From an uncultured beta proteobacterium (lineage in GTDB: Bacteria > Pseudomonadota > Gammaproteobacteria > Burkholderiales > Burkholderiaceae), in NCBI GenBank assembly GCA_903938955.1, contig CAJAFJ010000396.1:1-17522 (forward strand): DNA of 17,522 nucleotides, written 5' to 3'. Shown here piece by piece: positions 15,010-17,522 of this stretch. The first letter of the stretch is position 1. Each line of letters begins with the position of its first letter. Below the pieces are notes generated by a model. That model searched no databases. It was not told the origin of the DNA and saw only the letters and a list, made by a program, of their open reading frames with translations. The translations under genes were made by a program, and so were the position numbers.

Positions 15010-15560
15010 GCCAGCAATTCAATCAGAAATTTTCGCGCTGCCTCGCGCTCACGCGCCTGTCCGCTGCGAATGGCGTCAAACAAAGCCAGAATGGCGTAGA
15101 GCTTTGGCTCAGCCTGGGATGCCGCTGGCACGGTGGGGTAGAGCGGGGCCAAGCCCAAGCCACGCACCGAGCCTTGGGCATAGGGCCACACAGGAGGAGG
15201 GTCGCTGGAAGGCGCGATGACGGTGTTCAGTGGCGCAGCCGCATAGGCTGTGGGAACTCCGCGCGTGAGAGTGCTCCAAACAGGCGGAAAAGCGTATGGG
15301 GCACCGTGCAGCAAAAATTCTTGCACAGCGGCTTTCAACACCATGGGGCGCTTGTTTTGAAACAAGACCAGCCGTGACAAGGTTGCGCGCTTAAGTGAGC
15401 CGTGCACTGCTGAAGGCGCCAAGCCAGTCACCAAACCCAAGTTGACGCAGGTGTTTGAACTGGTCTCTGACTTGTCAGCGTCTGCGCGACACAGCAGGGC
15501 GAGTACAACGACCAAGTCTTGGGGTTTAAGTGCAATCTGATGGTTTGATATTTTTGCCAT
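15006..15560 (-). CDS. Putative winged-helix partner (antitoxin-like) of the nucleotidyltransferase
   Basis: This 184-residue protein does not look like a standard AbiEi antitoxin. The N-terminal part has LKPQDLVVVLALL (11-23) and a helix-turn-helix-like stretch CVNLGLVTGLAPSAVHGSLKRATLSRLVLF (38-67), suggesting a winged helix that binds DNA. The middle holds a distinctive EFLLHGAPYAFPP ... LTRGVPTAYAAAPL (81-111). A PPVWP motif and helices rich in Arg and Glu (LYAILALFDAIRSGQAREREAARKFLIELL, 154-183) follow. Its 4-base overlap with the nucleotidyltransferase and an inverted repeat at its promoter suggest an autoregulating antitoxin or a regulator. I chose the ATG at 15560; an in-frame TTG at 15575 lies inside the inverted repeat. 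The function is inferred from context. Confidence 0.75.
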   Translation of the reverse strand: MAKISNHQIALKPQDLVVVLALLCRADADKSETSSNTCVNLGLVTGLAPSAVHGSLKRATLSRLVLFQNKRPMVLKAAVQEFLLHGAPYAFPPVWSTLTRGVPTAYAAAPLNTVIAPSSDPPPVWPYAQGSVRGLGLAPLYPTVPAASQAEPKLYAILALFDAIRSGQAREREAARKFLIELLA

Positions 15561-15564
15561 ATTC

Positions 15565-15587
15565 TTAATTCTCAAAATAAGAATTAA
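15565..15587. promoter_or_regulatory. Perfect inverted repeat, putative autoregulatory operator
   Basis: TTAATTCT (15565-15572) and AGAATTAA (15580-15587) are perfect 8-base arms around a 7-base spacer. They lie 4 to 26 bases upstream of the winged-helix gene's ATG and over the expected transcription start. This placement is typical for an operator bound by an autorepressing antitoxin. It could instead form a hairpin in the leader, but it has no terminator T-run. Confidence 0.65.
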
Positions 15588-15591
15588 TCAA

Positions 15592-15600
15592 AATATAGCA
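15592..15600 (-). promoter_or_regulatory. Extended -10 promoter element for the winged-helix/nucleotidyltransferase pair
   Basis: On the minus strand the sequence TGCTATATT is an extended -10 (TGn followed by TATATT, one mismatch to TATAAT). No good -35 is seen upstream, which extended -10 promoters can tolerate. The start would be near 15585, inside the inverted repeat. Confidence 0.5.
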
Positions 15601-15618
15601 TGAGAATAAATCTCTTTG

Positions 15619-16722
15619 CTACAGCCGCAACGGGCTGGCGTAGCCGGTCATCTCCAGGTAGCCGCGCCCGATCCGCTGGTTGCGGCTGTCCAGCAAATCG
15701 CTCAAGCCTTCCCAGTACACCGCGCCCGTGGAGGTGCGGCTGTCCAGCTCCTGCGGATCGATCACGGCCTTGACGGTGTAGCTGCCCACGGGCGTTTGCA
15801 CGCGCCATTCCACCGGGTAACGGGCCTGCGTCAGCGGGCTGGTCCAGGTGCGCAGTGGTGTAAAAATGACTTCACCGGGCTTGAAGACCTGCGGTGCCGC
15901 GCCTGCATGGGCTGACCGCCAGGAGCCGCCATCCCACAGCGTGGCGCCGCTCTTGTCGCGCAGGCGGAAAGCGGTGAGGGCGCTGCCGTCGGCGAGGTTC
16001 ATGCCGATCCAGTCCCAGCCGACGGCTTGTGGGTGCATCAGCTGCTGGCTCCATTCGTGATCCAGCCAGGCGGTGCCTGCCACAGCCATCTTTTGACCCG
16101 CCAGCGTGAGCGCACCTTCGACTTGCAATTGCGGCAGGCTGTAATAAAAACTGGCCTGGGATTCATCCGGCCCTTTGCGCGACCAACCCTGGTCGCCTTG
16201 CAGCAGCAGCGGCTGCGTCTCACGCAAACCCAGCTCAAAACTGAAGCCATTGCCAGCCGCCACGGCCCGGTACTGCGCGGCCTCGCGTACCAGCGACCAA
16301 CCGCGCAAGTTCACCGCCGTGTCGCTCGGGCTGGCCTGCGCCAGGCCGAAACCTTCGCGGGCAATGCGCTGGTCGTGCCACAGCTTCTGGCCCGTCACAT
16401 CGGTCACGGCGGCATGTGCAAAGATCAGTTGCTTGGCGGCAAACGCCGAAGTCATGGCCTGGGTGGCGGCTACGCGCGAGCGAAAAAACGTCAGCTGAAA
16501 GCCAAACTCACGCCCACTCGCGCTCGCCCGCAGCTGGCCGGTGATGTACCACCACTCAATCGCGTGGTCCGGGTGGCTGCCCAAGTCGCGCGGAAAAACC
16601 AAGGCACGCCGCGCCGGGGCATTGGCCAGCGCGGTGCCTGACCAGGGCCACAGCGGCGCCGTCAGCCCGGCGGCCAGCCACTGGCGTCTGGGGTAGGAGG
16701 GGAGTGCGGGGGCGTCAGTCAT
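15619..16722 (-). CDS. Tat-exported lipocalin-like (AttH/CrtC-type) protein
   Basis: This 367-residue protein is probably exported folded by the Tat system. Its N-terminus is YPRRQWLAAGL (R12-R13) followed by a hydrophobic stretch ending in ALA near residue 33. The mature part has the family signatures EWWYITGQL (56-64) and GTAWLDHEWSQQL, found in AttH and carotenoid 1,2-hydratase (CrtC)-like lipocalin-fold proteins. The family is often annotated carotenoid hydratase, but no carotenoid genes are nearby, so I do not adopt that function. Homologues commonly sit beside FtsX/MacB-type ABC transporter genes; none is visible here. The longer frame to 16887 would cross the divergent neighbour's start, so I chose the ATG at 16722. 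It is transcribed divergently from the PhnD-like gene. Confidence 0.88.
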   Translation of the reverse strand: MTDAPALPSYPRRQWLAAGLTAPLWPWSGTALANAPARRALVFPRDLGSHPDHAIEWWYITGQLRASASGREFGFQLTFFRSRVAATQAMTSAFAAKQLIFAHAAVTDVTGQKLWHDQRIAREGFGLAQASPSDTAVNLRGWSLVREAAQYRAVAAGNGFSFELGLRETQPLLLQGDQGWSRKGPDESQASFYYSLPQLQVEGALTLAGQKMAVAGTAWLDHEWSQQLMHPQAVGWDWIGMNLADGSALTAFRLRDKSGATLWDGGSWRSAHAGAAPQVFKPGEVIFTPLRTWTSPLTQARYPVEWRVQTPVGSYTVKAVIDPQELDSRTSTGAVYWEGLSDLLDSRNQRIGRGYLEMTGYASPLRL

Positions 16723-16860
16723 GGTCGTGATTGTGGCAGCCAGGGTCGGTGGGCCGGGCGTCTGGCACGTTGGGGGAGGGCGCTTCGCCATGTCGCGCAT
16801 AATTCTTAAGGCATCTTTGGTTTTATGGCGTTGGATAAAGCAACGCACGTCATGGGTTTT

Positions 16861-17522
16861 ATGTCCAATCCACCTTGTTTCCACCAACTACGACGCGTCT
16901 TGCGGGCTTGCCTGAGCGGGGTATTGCTGCTGGTCGCGTCCGCTTTTGCGGCCGAGCCCGTGCGTATCGGCGTGCTGGCGTTCAGGCCCAAGCCGCAAAC
17001 CCTGGCGCAATGGCAACCCTTGGCGCAGGCACTCAAGCAAGCCATTCCGGAGCGCGATTTTGTGGTTGAGGCGTTTAACCTGAATGAGCTGGCTGACGCC
17101 GTCAACCTCAAGCAACTTGACTTTGTTCTGACCAACCCCGGTCATTACGTGTTGTTGTCGCGGCGCAGCGGTTTGTCGGCGCCGCTGGCGACCTTGCTGG
17201 TCGATGAAAGCGGCCAGCGCACCTCGGTGTTTGGCGGCGTGATGTTCACCCGGGCCGACCGGACCACAATTAACACACTGCCTGACCTGTACCAGAAAAC
17301 CATCGCCATGGTGGGTGTCGACTCGCTCGGGGGCTACCAGATGCAGGCGCTGGAGCTCAAGCGCTCGGGCATTCATTTACCCCAAGATGCCCAGTTGCTC
17401 ACCACCGGCATGCCGCAGGACAAAGTGGTTGAATCGGTCCTAGCGGGGCGTGCCGACGCTGGTTTTGTACGCACCGGTATGCTCGAAGCCATGGCCCGGG
17501 AAGGCCGGCTGGACCTGGCGCG
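16861..17522 (+). CDS. PhnD-like periplasmic binding domain protein, N-terminal part
   Basis: The gene runs off the right edge; 220 complete codons are visible. Residues about 9-30 form a signal peptide (RRVLRACLSGVLLLVASAFA). A phosphate/phosphonate-type (PhnD) substrate-binding domain follows: VRIGVLAFRPKPQTLAQWQPLAQALKQAIP, LDFVLTNPGHYVLLSR, GGVMFTRADR and DSLGGYQMQALELKRSGI, ending in ADAGFVRTGMLEAMAREG. This version of the domain is most often the periplasmic sensor of PAS-containing histidine kinases or GGDEF proteins rather than a free transporter subunit, so a sensor is my favoured guess. Upstream in-frame ATGs at 16825 and 16852 are possible starts, and none has a strong Shine-Dalgarno. 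Confidence 0.82.
   Translation, partial: MSNPPCFHQLRRVLRACLSGVLLLVASAFAAEPVRIGVLAFRPKPQTLAQWQPLAQALKQAIPERDFVVEAFNLNELADAVNLKQLDFVLTNPGHYVLLSRRSGLSAPLATLLVDESGQRTSVFGGVMFTRADRTTINTLPDLYQKTIAMVGVDSLGGYQMQALELKRSGIHLPQDAQLLTTGMPQDKVVESVLAGRADAGFVRTGMLEAMAREGRLDLA

Noticed and set aside
15590..15600. AAAATATAGCA, an 11-base match to part of the island at 10865-10875
   Set aside because: The other blocks of the island (TCAAAT, TGT at fixed offsets) are absent, so I do not count it as a third repeat copy. It is better explained as the extended -10 element.
15619..16887. The longer 422-codon version of the lipocalin-like gene
   Set aside because: The extra 55 N-terminal residues have no export signal logic and overlap the divergent gene's start. 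The start at 16722 directly gives a Tat signal peptide.

Overview
The window is a 17.5 kb chromosomal stretch from a Gram-negative bacterium, most likely a betaproteobacterium of the order Burkholderiales and probably the family Comamonadaceae (Rhodoferax/Polaromonas type). This placement is an inference. It rests on the nuoL-nuoM-nuoN / Nudix / DUF1178 gene order, the style of the proteins, and two AT-rich islands that resemble a dispersed repeat I recall from that family. No rRNA, tRNA, CRISPR array, insertion sequence or phage gene was seen, and no stretch over 300 bases lacks a gene.

Region by region: (1) 1-4232 (+) is the 3' end of the respiratory complex I operon: nuoL (5' end outside the window), nuoM and nuoN, closed by a clear intrinsic terminator at 4287-4317. 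(2) 4377-5442 (+) holds a Nudix ADP-ribose pyrophosphatase followed by a small DUF1178 protein. (3) 5459-9389 (-) reads, in transcription order, an MsbA-like ABC exporter, two small uncharacterised proteins sharing a C-terminal motif, and a glutamate dehydrogenase. (4) 9480-14304 (+), divergent from the exporter, is a MarR regulator followed by a complete EmrAB-type tripartite drug efflux system (outer membrane lipoprotein, HlyD-type adaptor, 14-helix MFS pump). A strong promoter with an operator-like palindrome in its spacer precedes the regulator. (5) 14311-15560 (-) is a two-gene unit: a winged-helix-like protein overlapping by 4 bp an AbiEii-like nucleotidyltransferase, preceded by a perfect inverted repeat. 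It looks like a toxin-antitoxin or defence pair with a non-standard partner. (6) 15619-16722 (-) encodes a Tat-exported lipocalin-like (AttH/CrtC-type) protein. Divergent from it is the start of a PhnD-like periplasmic binding domain protein that runs off the right edge.

Functionally the window joins core energy and nitrogen metabolism (complex I, Gdh) to an accessory efflux module under likely MarR control and to a probable small defence module. The most unusual observations are the AbiEii-like pair with its operator, two 59-nt AT-rich islands read in the same frame inside two GC-rich transport genes, a nearly leaderless marR start, and the pair of small proteins with a shared QGQxxGxxxNxxA tail.
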